In this document: positions 47,401 through 57,600 of the stretch, one piece after another
Position numbering within the stretch: position 1 is the stretch's first letter
How the letters are laid out: the number at the start of each line of letters is the position of its first letter
Source: Sorghum bicolor
Taxonomy: Eukaryota > Streptophyta > Magnoliopsida > Poales > Poaceae
DNA length: 64,000 nucleotides
Direction: 5' to 3'
Assembly: GCF_000003195.3 (NCBI RefSeq)
Contig: NC_012871.2
Coordinates: 58,643,802 to 58,707,801 of the forward strand
Notes under the pieces: model-generated
Told to the model about the DNA's origin: nothing
Database searches by the model: none
What the model saw: the letters and a program-made list of their open reading frames with translations, nothing else
Made by a program: the position numbers and the translations under genes

Positions 47401-48163
47401 AGGTTTTAAACAACGGTATGGCATAGATTATGAGGATACATTCAGTCCAGTAGTAAAGATTGCAACAGTCAGACTGGTGTTATCTCTAGCAGTGTCTAAT
47501 GGTTGGTGTTTGAGGCAACTAGATGTGCAGAATGCGTTTTTACATGGTGTTCTGGAAGAGGAAGTTTATATGAAACAACCTCCAGGCTTTGAGGATGCTA
47601 GGTTTCCCTTTCATGTTTGTAAACTTAAGAAAGCAATATATGGATTGAAACAGGCACCAAGAGCCTGGTATTCAAGGTTAAGCTCCAAACTTGTTGATCT
47701 TGGGTTTGTACCTTCAAAGTCAGATACCTCATTATTTATCTATTCCAGAAGAGAAGTCACAATTTATATGTTAATATATGTGGATGATATAATTGTGACT
47801 AGTTCATCTCAGGATGCAGTTAATATTTTGCTGGCTGGTCTGAAGGAGGACTTTGCTCTAAAGGACCTAGGTGATCTTCACTACTTTCTGGGAATAGAAG
47901 TCATGCGAACCAGAGAGGGTCTTCTATTGTCTCAAAAGCAGTATGCTAGAAATATATTGGCTCGGGTTGGTATGTTGAAGTGCAAACCTTCTCCTACACC
48001 TCTGTCGGCGTCAGAAAACATATCTAAGGAAGATGGTACACCTCTCGGCCTTAAAGACAGTACCAGGTATAGAAGTGCAGTTGGAGCTCTTCAATATTTG
48101 ACACTTACACGACCTGATTTGGCATTCTCAGTGAACAAGGTCTGTCAATTTCTTCTGTCGTGA
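44489..48163 (+). CDS. Copia gag-pol polyprotein (up to reverse transcriptase)
   Basis: A single frame of 1224 codons. The gag part comes first, with an RG-rich stretch and a zinc knuckle ([14 protein letters not shown], about residues 268-281). The protease has [12 protein letters not shown]. The integrase has the zinc region (HSRLGH ... CDSCQRAKS), then [16 protein letters not shown] and [11 protein letters not shown]. The reverse transcriptase has [14 protein letters not shown] and YVDDIIVTS. The frame then runs into a stop just where RNase H should begin, because of a deletion near 48150. The protein would lack RNase H, so the copy cannot move by itself unless helped by related elements. 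Confidence 0.92.
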   Translation: MASSSAANSDLNPFRNSQISEKLTRDNYLLWKAQVIPSVRAAPQYEGVLDGTTPQPAKFVETEKDDKKIVIVNPDYEKWLTKDQQLLSYINNSLSKEVLAQVATLTTSAAVWATLENMFSAQSRARITNLRMQMANCRKGSLTAVAYFAKMKALGDELAAAGRPVSNEELITFILAGLDLDYNALVQSVMAKTDPVTLSDLYGQILAYDSRLQMLQDMQNSGYNSSANAVARGRGGFRGRGRGGRNGGRTPPPNNKGGRQGGNQGTKPTCQICKKKGHEAFDCWYRFEEDYQPDVKTAGAASTGYGVDTNWYADSGATDHITAELEKMTVRDRYHGSDQVHTANGSGMVISNVGHSVLHTLRKDLHLKNILHVPSASKSLVSVHRLTSDNDAFIEFHPNFFLIKDRATKKVLHQGRSEGGLYPLRSQGLGAQGRRQVCGVSRPSTWRWHSRLGHASFPIVEKVIKGNCLPVLVSLDVESVCDSCQRAKSHQLPYSKSNNKSRAPLELIHSDVWGPAPSSVRNFTYYVSFIDDYSRYTWIYLLKNKSDVFQVFKNFQSLVERKFDRKIISMQTDWGGEYEKLNSFFEQLGISHRVSCPHAHQQNGAAERKHRHIVDVGLSLLANASMPLKFWDEAFLTATYLINILPTKVIDYHTPVSRLLKTTLDYESRRVFGCACWPNLRPYNTRKLSFRSLQCVFLGYSTLHKGFKCLDSKSGRVYISRDVVFDENVSPFASMHPNAGARLRSEIPLLPDSCAPTSLGDVNCNVPNSANPLPLSDDDEFQVEDIQEGTDLGVTADPGASVEADPPSDQSEDAGASPGSPRGEAASTSHGELPIASTSQHGELPASQVVSSGFSEPTGSAGSDASQISVPSRPHTRLQSGITKPKVYTNGTIRYANICSTEEPSSVTEALDQPRWRKAMKEEHDALVRNNTWELVPTARGKNLIDCKWVYKIKKKADGQIDRYKARLVAKGFKQRYGIDYEDTFSPVVKIATVRLVLSLAVSNGWCLRQLDVQNAFLHGVLEEEVYMKQPPGFEDARFPFHVCKLKKAIYGLKQAPRAWYSRLSSKLVDLGFVPSKSDTSLFIYSRREVTIYMLIYVDDIIVTSSSQDAVNILLAGLKEDFALKDLGDLHYFLGIEVMRTREGLLLSQKQYARNILARVGMLKCKPSPTPLSASENISKEDGTPLGLKDSTRYRSAVGALQYLTLTRPDLAFSVNKVCQFLLS

Positions 48164-48602
48164 TGATCGACGCTCCACTGGTGGATTTGCTGTATTCCTA
48201 GGACACAACATCATCTCATGGAGTGCTAGGAAGCAGCCTACGGTGTCTAGATCAAGCACAGAGGCTGAGTATAAATCAATGGCGAATGCTACGGCAGAGT
48301 TGATTTGGGTTGAATCCTTGCTAACTGAACTTGGTGTCCGTTCAAGAGCTAAATCAGTACTCTGGTGTGATAATTTAGGAGCAACTTACTTGGCGGCAAA
48401 TCCGGTATTTCATGCAAGAGCTAAGCACATTGAAATTGACTTTCATTTTGTGCGTGAGAGGGTTGCACGCAAGCAGTTGCAAGTCCGGTTTATATCTACT
48501 CATGATCAGTTAGCAGATGGATTTACAAAGGCCTTGCCTCAGAGAAAGTTTGCAGAATTCAAACGCAATCTAAATCTTGTGGAAGACACAAGCATTGATT
48601 GA
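48150..48602 (+). pseudogene. Remnant of copia RNase H, out of frame
   Basis: After the deletion point the next frame reads [55 protein letters not shown] and [13 protein letters not shown], the second half of copia RNase H. Compared with complete family members, the segment between VNKVCQFL and DDRRSTGG is missing and the frame changes at the junction. The first catalytic part of RNase H is lost. Confidence 0.88.
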
Positions 48603-48609
48603 GAGAGGG
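48601..48609 (+). promoter_or_regulatory. Polypurine tract of the copia element
   Basis: GAGAGAGGG lies directly before the 3' LTR and fits the site that primes plus-strand synthesis. Confidence 0.75.
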
Positions 48610-48837
48610 TGTTAGAATAGCAACTAACTCTGTAAAGATACGGCAAATGACCGTAATCAACTTGGCTACGTCCAGGTTCTAGGTGGTTTCGGTTAGAGTA
48701 GATATGATCTTTAGTTTGTTGTAATTATCTCAACGGAAACCTCATTCTTGTAACACAAATTTGTAAACTCTATATATATATGAAACATGGAACCGTGGGA
48801 TGCCAAGATAGGCTACCACGTTAGCACAATTCTTTCA
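48610..48837 (+). repeat. 3' LTR of the copia element
   Basis: 228 bp, the same as the 5' LTR except for three substitutions (in the ACCGAAACCCC and ACAAGTTTG regions) and one fewer TA unit. Confidence 0.93.
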
Positions 48838-48842
48838 CTAGG

Positions 48843-49554
48843 TTCTAGTGGATCACATCCGAACCCACTACAGAACAAACAGAGCATACGGATCTTCAAG
48901 ATGCATCAATGGACGAGGCGTCGCTTGAAGGAAACGCTCATTTTCTAGGTATATATATAATGTCGCCTTTTAAAATGAGTTCTAGGGTTAGCTTACCTAG
49001 AGTTCATTATAATATGTTTTAAAATGAAACTTGGTATCGTGGTTGGATGTGCGCTATTTTCTAACTCTATGAGTAAAAAAGATACTTGGATAAGGTCATA
49101 GGGAAGGAGAGAGTACGATGGACCAAAATTTAGGGAAGAAATTTTGACGCACTACTATAGAGTAATCTTTACAGGCGTCTCCTATTTTTTTCAAGGGCAT
49201 TTTACTTGACAACGACCTAACCAACACCGGGAGCACTATTTCTTACAAGCCACTCTTAAAAATACATTTCCAGGTGCACTTCTGTATCAACTAGTAACGT
49301 GCCCGTGCTAACGCTACGGTTTTATCTCAGAGATATATATAAAAACATTTAATAATTTTATTTTATAGTTTAATTTTTACACAATTATATTTGAGCATGT
49401 ATACCATCTGGAAACACTTTTGCATAAAGAATAAAAGGTAAGCTAAGTCCTCAACCATATAATGTCTGTGCTAACGCTACGGCTTAATTTTGGAATGCTT
49501 CTAAAAACAAAAATTATAGTTTGAAAATATATTTTCACGCACTACTGTTATTAT
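48843..49554. other. Transposon-rich intergenic DNA
   Basis: A stretch at about 48985-49085 (GGTTGGATGTGCGCTATTTTCTAACTCTATGAGT) recurs in diverged form at about 55475-55560, so it belongs to a dispersed repeat. CACTACTATAGAGTAATC near 49149 resembles a CACTA-type end. From about 49298 the GTGCCCGTGCTAACGCTACGG motif, common at grass transposon edges, begins the element described next. Confidence 0.4.
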
Positions 49555-51240
49555 TTGTCGTGTTATGAGCATCTATGTTACATTTTGTCTAACTCTTTAA
49601 TTATGTATTGGACATCTTCAGGGATGTTGTCGAAACATTTGTTTGCTTTGCTCACCAAAATGTCCGCCAAAAATTCCATCCTCAGCGAAGTTGAGTGCTG
49701 TGCATGGCAAATGATAATTAGTTATTATTATTTTTGTAGTGTAAGATATGTATTGTTATAGGCTATATATGTTTACACTGTTGATTTGTGGCAAATTTTT
49801 GCCGTCCCACAACTTCATGAAGTTGTATACAAGAAAGCCTCCCAATTTTCTGGACAAGAGCAGTTGTTATTGATGTGCACAATGAATAAAATAACCATTT
49901 TACTGACAAATGTGAAATATATTACAAGTGCTTACCAGTATTTATTATTATCTGTAACCTTTGTTACAAGTGGATATTCTCGCTTCCATTTATAAATATT
50001 GTCGGTCCACTTTGCATTTGTCAGTCCTATGGCGAGACTGAGTCTTCTAGCAATAGTGTGTAATGTAGTTATATATGCCATTTTTTGATTATAACTCTCC
50101 AAACATGTCTCATCTTCAAGGGGGTCCATAATATGCACAATTTTTTTTGCATATCCAATATAAACAAAATGTAAGTTCCATCCTTATAATATGGTAGTAG
50201 AATCTAAAAACAAACATAGAAACTATTAGTGGTAAACAGAATGAATTAATTTTGTAAATCAATACACATAACATAACTTACATGGCTACAATCTCTAATT
50301 TTGTACTCCATGTTTGGCCAACACTTTAGTATTTTTCTTAATTTTTTATGGTATACCTTACCACAACATCGTTGATCTCGTCCGAACCTAGTTATTTCCT
50401 GATGATTTTGCAAAAAAATCAAACATCTTAAGTAATTGTATAACTAAATATTGTAAGTATTTGATAAATTATAAATTTTTATTTCAACTTACAGCAAATC
50501 TGAGGTCCATGAAGTGATATTTTTGTTTCTTCAGCATCATGTCTTGGTTGCACACAGCCGAATAGCCATATTTAAGCATTCATGATCCATCTCTCGATCC
50601 TTATTTAAAATATTTTTAATCTTCCTAAGACTTAAAGAAATTGGGTACGGTCTTGTACTCCGCACCCAGTCTTTGCTAAATAAACAACTCTATTTTAATA
50701 AATGGTGAATTTTGGTGTATCCCAAAATGATGATTACCTGCATTATATTTGTTGCAGTAAATATTAAAAAAGAGTGACATCTCATATAAATTGTTGTAGT
50801 AAATATATATTAAAATAGAGTGACATCTCGTATAAATAAAATTCATGTCATGTATCCTATATTTACCAATGGCCGTAGATACTGTACTTCCGGACGTGGT
50901 TTTTGTGCCGATGCTTGTAGCGTTATGATCCCTACATACATACAGGTGGTTGGATATTTTCCTTGTCCAAACAAAGTGCAGAGTTCTAAGATTCGGCATT
51001 CTTCCTTTGTCGATACTGACGCGAGTACTCACGTTGTTTCCTTCTCATCTCCTCCTTTCGTTCGTCGGACATCTCGGCTCGACGAATCCGTAGCCGAAAG
51101 TTCCGTTCTTCCCTCGTCCGTCGGGCATCATCTAGAGAGATATGAAATAAATAGATACCCACAAATACTATACATGTACCCTGTTTGGCATCATACCTGC
51201 GACGTTAGTGATGTCACTTAGTGCATTGGGCGTATCTCGC
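49555..51240 (-). pseudogene. Decayed transposon gene with Ulp1/C48-like protease pieces
   Basis: Fragments on the minus strand lie in the right order. At 49932-50160 they read IVHIMDPLEDETCLES and AKWTDNIYKWKREYP. At about 49785-49840 they read YNFMKLWDGKNLPQ, reached by a frameshift. At about 49560-49690 they read LRMEFLADILVSKANKCFDN. This series is typical of the Ulp1 (C48 cysteine peptidase) domain carried by some plant DNA transposons, for instance certain MULEs. Further pieces upstream (such as RFGRDQRCCGKVYHKKLRK at about 50290-50400) may belong to the same gene. Frames are broken and the catalytic Cys could not be fixed, so it is inactive. Cellular SUMO proteases differ from this pattern. 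Confidence 0.6.
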
Positions 51241-53071
51241 GGCGTCGACATTGAGTAGGTGAGGAGGCAACACCTTTTGATTTTTCAAAGGATCGCAGTT
51301 GTCCACAGAACAATCAGAATGCACAAATTTAGAGAGAAACAAATAATAACGCAGGCATAAATTCAGAGAGATAAACAGAGATTAATGCACGTAGAGAGTC
51401 GATGTTTTTGAAATATGTAAATTTCAGTCGATGCCAAGTATTATAATATATTATAATATTTTTTTTTGCAGAGCGATGAGGAAAGCAAGATACGAATGAA
51501 GGAAAGACCTAGTTGTTCACGCGGCGTTCAGAGATCCCTGTTTGTGTCGAACATGGTTCCAGCGAAGGAGGTCGACGGTGATGACGAAGCCGACGTGATG
51601 CAGTCGATGCCTTGAAATCCCAAGCGCGGCGATCGCTGGAAGACGGTGGTGGATCGCGCGACCTAGTCGACCTAGTTGCGGCACCAGCCCCACGACGGTC
51701 CTCCACGGCCGGGCGTCAGTTGTGGCGTTGACAGAGGAGGATTACACGGAAATTCACGGAGGTGTGCGATCGGCAATTGGCAAGAATGGAGGTTGGGGCT
51801 TTTTTTTAGTATTCACGGATCGGCAATCGGCAAGAATGGAGGTTGTGCGTGTGTTTTTCCGATTGACTGAGAGGTGTGCGTGTATACAATTGACGGAGGT
51901 GTGCGTGTGTTGCGGCTACGGAGGTGTGCGTTTGTAAGGTCCTGATCATACTTCTAATCTGGGCCGTTAAATCTGTAGGACATGTGCTGTGAGTCGTTAA
52001 TCTTATAGGTGAGATTTGCCTGGAGAAGATTTCAATTATAGTAGAGAGTAATTGCCCCCAAAAAATATGTCAGTTTAAGAGAGAACTGCCCCTATATATC
52101 AGTGATTTCTAGGGATGGTTGACCAAGTCAACTTTCCATAGAAAGCGATTTTTTAAGTAGTTGCAACATAAAGAAATTCATAACCTTTTCAAATAAAGTC
52201 ATATGAAAGCAAAAAATTATATCAAAATTATAGAACTTGACAAGATCTAAAACCTATAGTTTGATGGAATTTTTATTTGAGATCTTTTATGGGCCCTATA
52301 GATCTGAAACTTTTTGTTGAATGTTTTCTATTTATAAGATCATTTACGAGTCAAAACATTGATTATAAGATTTTCCTACATATTAGTATGTACAAAAGGA
52401 TAGCATCATATACGTAGTCACTAAGTCACAAGGACAGACAGAGAGAAGGGAAGGAGGGCAGAGGGCCTGGCGCCCCTAATGTTCCACGGGTTTCATTAGA
52501 TATACTCCTACTCTTTAATCATCTTCAATCACTAGTAATTACCTAAGTAGATCCGTATCAAAGCCCAATTAAAAGCTCCAAGCAACCGAACATGTAACTA
52601 GGAAGCTCCAAGCAGCCAAGGGAACCTGGAAGAGTACTAGTTTATATTTTTTTTTCCATTCTCAAATCAGTAAAATCATATCTTTTAAAGCCAAAGGTCA
52701 CTATAAGTGGATAGATTAAATAGATGTGATGTTATCCCATTTATGTTTAATCCATGAATAATCTCGTTTTTATCTTTCGTTTAGGCATTTAGCATCTGCC
52801 CAAGTGAAAGAGGTTAAAACAAACCAATTGATAGTTTTTTAGTCGAGATCAAGGTCTAGCAGCAGTAGCAATGAAAACGCTAATGCGAACAATAATAAAT
52901 CAACCTACGGAACCGACCGATTAGTTCCATTAATATTATTAAATCTTATGATCTAGCTAGATGGTAATCGTCAAGCTAAATTTAAGTTAGTGGAGATTTA
53001 ATAGAACATCTTTATTTATATTACAAGATATATGCTACATCATTTTGCCATACATATTATGATTGAATCAA
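51241..53071. other. Intergenic DNA, likely remains of the same transposon
   Basis: A GC-rich part at about 51510-51950 includes repeated GGAGGTGTGCG motifs (about 51758, 51869, 51891, 51920) and a repeated CGGCAA[T/T][T/C]GGCAAGAATGGAGGTTG. The rest is AT-rich with no gene seen. Confidence 0.45.
51740..51940. repeat. Irregular repeats around GGAGGTGTGCG
   Basis: The motif GGAGGTGTGCG or a near form occurs at least four times in 200 bp, and GGCAAGAATGGAGGTTG occurs twice (about 51780 and 51828). They look like local duplications in the former 5' exon of the decayed transposon. Confidence 0.6.
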
Positions 53072-53299
53072 TATGATAAACAATATGTACTCCCAGAAAT
53101 ACACAAAGATAGACTTATACTTGTGATCAAAGAAACTAGCTTAAATACACAGATTATACATATAAAGACATAAAGTAGAAGATACATTTAGCAGAAAGAA
53201 ATAACAATGATCGGAACATTAATTATTATACAGAGCCACGCGCGCGGTAATTCCATCATCATGCACGCACCCACATTACTAGCAGTTCCTCTGTCTGAG

Positions 53300-53854
53300 C
53301 TAGTAGCCCAGTCTAAGCTGAAGATCCAGACGTTCTTCCGTGCCATCGCCGCCATGACTGCACGCTCCCATCCTCAACTCCAAGTTCTTCACCTCGGAGT
53401 AGTAGTCATTAGTCGCAGCAGCGGACGATGCAGAGGAGAAACGGTCGCCCAGCTGCTTTTCTAACGGAACAGGCAAGCCGCCTCCATCGCCGCCGCCGCG
53501 CGCTAGCAGCGACGACAAGCTGAGCCCAAGATCAAGAACTGCGCAACTAGGGTTAGGGTTGCTGGGAGGGGGAGCAGTACGGTGTGACGACGACGACATG
53601 TACTGCTGGTGGATCAGCCTGGCCCTGTCCAACCTGTGGACGTTCATGTGCCCTCCCAGCCCTTGTGCTGACCTGAACTCCTTCTTGCAGTACCCGCAGG
53701 TGTAGGACGACGACGATGACGACGACGGCGGCGACCTTACCTGTGGCGGCGGCCAGGAGGAGGAGTCGGCGGCGGCGGCCAACAAGCTGAAGTTGTTGTC
53801 ACTGCATGGCGGTTGGTGTTGCTGCTGCAGCTTGATTTGGCCGGCAGCATCCAT
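53300..53854 (-). CDS. ra1: RAMOSA1-like C2H2 zinc-finger repressor (intact copy)
   Basis: A single exon of 184 aa. The one C2H2 finger reads [20 protein letters not shown] followed by [10 protein letters not shown]. The QGLGGH form, instead of the usual plant QALGGH, is characteristic of grass RAMOSA1; the family is that of SUPERMAN. An EAR repression motif LDLGLSLS lies at about residues 108-115 and a second LxLxL motif LDLQLRLGY ends the protein. In maize RA1 works in young inflorescences, imposes short determinate branches and recruits the TOPLESS-type co-repressor REL2. [13 protein letters not shown] near the C-terminus also fits my memory of RA1. A TATA box lies about 80 bp upstream. 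Alternative: another SUPERMAN-like gene, less likely given the motif. Confidence 0.85.
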   Translation of the reverse strand: MDAAGQIKLQQQHQPPCSDNNFSLLAAAADSSSWPPPQVRSPPSSSSSSSYTCGYCKKEFRSAQGLGGHMNVHRLDRARLIHQQYMSSSSHRTAPPPSNPNPSCAVLDLGLSLSSLLARGGGDGGGLPVPLEKQLGDRFSSASSAAATNDYYSEVKNLELRMGACSHGGDGTEERLDLQLRLGY

Positions 53855-53931
53855 AGCTAGCTAGTCGAGTGGCCCGTTTAACTAACTACGACCTTTGGCG
53901 AGGACAAATGGAGGGAGCCGAGAGAGAGTGC

Positions 53932-53939
53932 TATATATA
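53932..53939 (-). promoter_or_regulatory. TATA box of the intact RA1-like gene
   Basis: TATATATA lies 78-85 bp upstream of the start codon on the minus strand. The equivalent bases are deleted in the second gene copy, where GTGCTATATATACACC has become GTGCTGTAAAG. Confidence 0.7.
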
Positions 53940-53959
53940 CACCAAAGCTGAGCTAGTTG

Positions 53960-54310
53960 AGCTATAAGAAGTGAAGGGTATGCTTCATGCAGGACACCAG
54001 AAGAGGCGATCAGCTAATTGCCACATAGGGATGGCGTCGTGCAGTGTTCACTTTGTAGAGAGGAAAAAAACAAAATGGTCTGCAAGCGTCCATCGGACCA
54101 TGCGTCCCCGGCCGGGCCCCGCGCTCTCCCCGCTGCTGCGAAAGCGACACACAGACGTGATCCATTGTTCCATTGAACTCGACCTGCTGTCTCCTCCGAC
54201 TCCGATTCTCAAACTTTGCTAAGGGACGAGACGACGGACATGCATATGCTCACACTCACACCGGCTGCTTGTGAATTTGCAGATGTAGGCTAGCTGCAAG
54301 CTAGCTAGCT
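53960..54310 (-). promoter_or_regulatory. Well-conserved upstream block shared by both RA1-like copies
   Basis: The block from GCTTCATGCAGGA to GCAGATGTAGGCTAGCT is nearly identical to 57627-57950 in the second copy, while the DNA further upstream is more diverged. It sits 0.1-0.45 kb upstream of the intact gene. It is a candidate control region; the function is inference. Confidence 0.45.
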
Positions 54311-54856
54311 ACAGGACCTGCACCCATGCATGCATGGGCGGCAAAACAAAAGGCTGCACGCACCGTTGTTGTCACACGAAGGGCGGATGGCCCGGCACAC
54401 TCGAGTTTTGACCACAATGAGATAGTGAGATTGATCAGCATTTGGTATTGGGGAAAAAAGTTTAAATCCTTTTTCTACATCTTCAACTTTTCGCAAAATC
54501 TTATTTCTTCTCTTGTGCATAAACCTGGTTTTTATCATATATTCTCAACTTTTAAAAACCATTTATTTTAATTTTCATCTTCGGCGTTTTTTGTGAAAAG
54601 TTTGGCCTACATGTCGCTGTTAAAAGGGATATTGACATCATTGGAATATGTTGATGATACTACTTTATGAAAAATAGACTTTACGAAAAATGCTTTATCT
54701 CAGATATATGAAACCATTTTCACATTCCCCCCTTAAGTCATGCTCTAGCTATAGTATGGATTTAGCTTAGAGTTATTTGAATCTTGTATAGTCCTTACCT
54801 TTGCATTCATTTACTAGGAGGTGCTTTAGTTATTTATTAAAATTAGCCGACGTTAA

Positions 54857-55645
54857 TGACCCGGACTACCTAGAGGGCTACGTGACTTCAATAACAACAT
54901 ATAGGTGTCATGCAACCACGCTCATACTTGATCCTGTAATTTGTAAAGGAACACAAGCGCCGCCACTTGATCAGGAGTTAGGCATAGTGACTTGGTGAGT
55001 AGTAACCAAAATACTCCTTTTGTCCCTGAATAAATAGATTTATTTTAGAGTTGTTTTAAGTCATTTTTTTCAGGAGTGGTTCTGTTAAACAAGTGTCTTT
55101 AAAAATTATCTTTAGAGGCGATTTCAAAGTTGTTCCTGAAAATGACTTATTTTTCACAAGTGATGGCACAATAACGATTTTGATAACCAGCCCTAAAGAT
55201 TGTTCTTTACCGTCTATAAAAATTGTTTGTATGATAGTGGCTCTTTAATATAGATATAAACATATAAAAAATAGAGACCGAGACAAAAAAAAAATCATAT
55301 AGGACAAACATATAGCAAAAGACTTATATTTTTGTCCTCAAAGAAAATAGCTCAAATACACACAGGTTATACATAATGTAGAAGACACATTTAGCAGAAA
55401 TAAATAACAACGACGGGAATAGATTCAGATTTTCCACGTGATCATCATTCTAACGAGAATTTTTACATCTGTCATCATCTTTGCTATAATACGTTTTAGA
55501 ATTGGACTCTGTGTCGTTGTTGGATGTGTGCTATATTCTAACTCATATGAGTGAAAAAAGACACGGGCAAATTTTTGTAGTAGTGTGTACAGAAGATAAG
55601 AGAATTATAAGAGAAGATATATAAAGATAGAGATAAAAAGTTTGA
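54857..55645. other. Spacer between the two duplicated blocks
   Basis: It contains a Stowaway-like end near 55009-55065 (ACTCCTTTTGTCCCTGAATA), possible CACTA-type sequence (TAGTAGTG at about 55578), and at about 55310-55430 a third, worn copy of the RA1-like gene's 3' flank (ACTTATATTTTTGTCCTCAA, AAATAGCTCAAATACACACA, AGAAGACACATTTAGCAGAA). Confidence 0.55.
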
Positions 55646-55882
55646 TATAAGACAAACAACATGTACTCCCAGAAATACACAAAGATGGACTTATACTTGT
55701 GATCAAAGAAACTAGCTTAAATACACAGACTATGTATACATATAAAGACATAAAGTAGAAGATACATTTAGCAGAAAGAAATAACAATATAATGATCGGA
55801 ACATTATTATACAAAGCCACGCGGTAATTCCATCATCATGCACACGCACCCACATTACTAGCGGTTCCTCTGTCTGACTGAG

Positions 55883-56430
55883 CTAGTAGCACAGTCTAAG
55901 CTGAAGATCCAGACATCCATCGCCGCCATGACTGCACGCTCCCATCCTCAACTCCAAGTTCTTCCCCTCGGAGTAGTAGTCATTAGTCGCGGCGGACGAT
56001 GCCAAGGAGAAACGGTCGCCCAGCTGCTTTTCTAATGGAACAGGCAAGCCGCCTCCATCGATATCGCCGCCGGCAGCGCCGCCGCGCGCTAGCAGCGACG
56101 ACAAGCTGAGCCCAAGATCAAGAACTGCGCAACTAGGGTTAAGGTTATTGGGTGGAGGAGCAATACGGTGTGACGACGACATGTCTGCTGGTGGATCAGC
56201 TTGGCCCTGTCCAACCTGTGGACGTTCATGTGGCCTCCCAGCCCTTGTGCTGACCTGAACTCCTTCTTGCAGTACCCGCAGGTGTAGGACGACGACAACG
56301 GCGAAGACCTTACCTGTGGCGGCGGCCATGAGAAGGAGGAGGCGGCGGCGGCCAAGCTGAAGTTGTTGTCACTGCATGGCGGTTGTTGCTGCTGCTGCAG
56401 CTTGATTTGGCGGTCATCTACTCTTTCCAT
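55883..56430 (-). pseudogene. ra1-like: Second RAMOSA1-like copy, frameshifted
   Basis: The frame opens at 56430 and keeps the finger ([29 protein letters not shown]). Directly after LIHQQ, one T is missing relative to the intact copy (CAGCAGTACATG has become CAGCAGACATG). The frame then shifts and stops after 113 codons. The shifted-away parts still read [15 protein letters not shown] and LDLQLRLCY in another frame down to 55883. The predicted product has a finger but no repression motif. The TATA box is gone. It is very likely a pseudogene, though the truncated protein could in theory be made. Confidence 0.85.
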
Positions 56431-56583
56431 AGCTAGCTAGTCGTGTGGCGCGTGTAACTATGACCTTTGGCGAATGGACAAATGGAGGGAGCCGAGAGAG
56501 AGTGCTGTAAAGCAAAGCTGAGCTAGTTTTTTTTAAGGTAAACTGGAGGGGTTTACACCCATACAGCGTTTATATATACACAC

Positions 56584-57019
56584 GCTATTCTATACCTAAG
56601 GTGTAGAATATTATTGTTTACCGAATTATTATACTATAAGCAAAATTCAGTATCATTCAGTATTTGTGTTTCAGTATTTGTGTTTTATTATTGTTCAGTA
56701 TTTCATGGTCCAAGGTGTAGTACTAGATGATACTGAACGCTCTTTACTACTTTTCAATATTTTTTCTGCTCAGTTTTGACTTATGGTGTAGAATAATATT
56801 TCATAGTCCTAGGGTGTAGAATAACGTTGAATACTATTCTACACCGAACTATTATACTGAGCAAAATTCAGTATCGTTCATTATTCGTGCTTCAGTATTA
56901 TTTAGTATTTCATGGTCTTGGGTGTTTGACAAGATGATATTGAACACTCTCAGTATTTTTTCTGCTCAGTTTTGACTTGCGGTGTAGAATAATATTCTAC
57001 ACCTAGGGTGTAGAATAGC
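56584..57019. mobile_element. Inverted-repeat element in the promoter of the broken RA1-like copy
   Basis: The left end reads GCTATTCTATACCTAAGGTG and the right end, read on the other strand, GCTATTCTACACCCTAGGTG. The inverted repeats extend over about 35 bp, and each end is itself nearly palindromic (CTACACC...GGTGTAG). The inside has direct repeats around AGCAAAATTCAGTATC and TTTTTTCTGCTCAGTTTTGACTT. No reading frame and no clear target duplication are seen. Confidence 0.65.
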
Positions 57020-57046
57020 GCTGCCGTATATTTTTCCACATGTACG

Positions 57047-57245
57047 TATAGTTACTCTCATCTTTAATAAATCAAATTGTGTATGTGCTCATACTTGTTT
57101 ATCGGTTTGAGTATGTTTATATACTGATATTAAGATACTCTAGATCTTGCCACGCGAAAATTTTTCAAAAAAAATTATATTTTAAATATATTACTAAAAT
57201 GTCACTACTATATTATATACAATAAGTATAACCATATACTCTATG

Positions 57246-57341
<96 letters not shown>

Positions 57342-57600
57342 ACGCGTTTCTTTTACACGTGCGTGTAGTTACTCTCATCTATATATCTCTAGATTTAAGG
57401 TGTATATGACCGGACGAAATATATATATATATATATATATATTCCGTACTTCCTAGAGTAATTACTCTCATCTTCAATAAACCAGATTACGTATGTATTC
57501 ATCGGTTTGTTTATCGGTTTGAGTATGTTCATATACTTATATTAAGATACTCTAGGTCTTACCCTGCGAATTGTTTTTAAAGAAATTCATATTTTTTAGT
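57047..57600. repeat. Direct repeat flanking a TA microsatellite
   Basis: A segment of about 130 bp occurs twice, at about 57047-57175 and 57456-57595 (TTACTCTCATCTTTAATAAA / TTACTCTCATCTTCAATAAA, then GTTTATCGGTTTGAGTATGT and ATTAAGATACTCTAG). Between them lies the TA run. Confidence 0.75.
57250..57338. repeat. (TA)n microsatellite
   Basis: About 45 TA units in an uninterrupted run. A second, shorter TA run lies at 57419-57441. The open frame of alternating Tyr and Ile here is an artefact. Confidence 0.95.

Larger units (their letters stand above)
44214..48842 (+). mobile_element. Ty1-copia LTR retrotransposon, young and internally deleted
   Basis: LTRs lie at 44219-44448 and 48610-48837, with a 5-bp target duplication CTAGG at 44214-44218 and 48838-48842. 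The order gag, protease, integrase, reverse transcriptase, RNase H is that of Ty1-copia. The LTRs differ by three substitutions and one TA unit, so the insertion is recent in evolutionary terms. A deletion with frameshift at about 48150 removes the start of RNase H. Confidence 0.95.
53072..54856. repeat. Tandem duplication block, copy 1 (with intact RA1-like gene)
   Basis: This block and 55646-58801 are copies of one ancestral segment. Shared parts are the gene's 3' flank (from TGTACTCCCAGAAATACACA), the coding region, and about 0.9 kb upstream of the gene (from GCTTCATGCAGGA to ATTAGCCGACGTTA). Copy 1 is the more compact one and serves as the empty-site reference for insertions in copy 2. 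Confidence 0.9.

Noticed and set aside
53971..54222. Frame MKGMLHAGHQKRRSANCHIG, also present near 57571-57873
   Set aside because: It appears in both duplicated blocks only because the upstream DNA is shared. Its start differs between the copies and it matches no family; I treat the block as non-coding and possibly regulatory.
49149..55590. One large CACTA transposon spanning from CACTACTA at 49149 to TAGTAGTG at 55578
   Set aside because: Short CACTA-like ends and a shared repeat (48985 and 55475) are suggestive, but the region in between contains the RA1-like gene in its duplicated block, and no TNP-type transposase or subterminal repeats were found.
57247..57456. Frame of alternating Tyr and Ile
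   Set aside because: It is the translation of a TA microsatellite.
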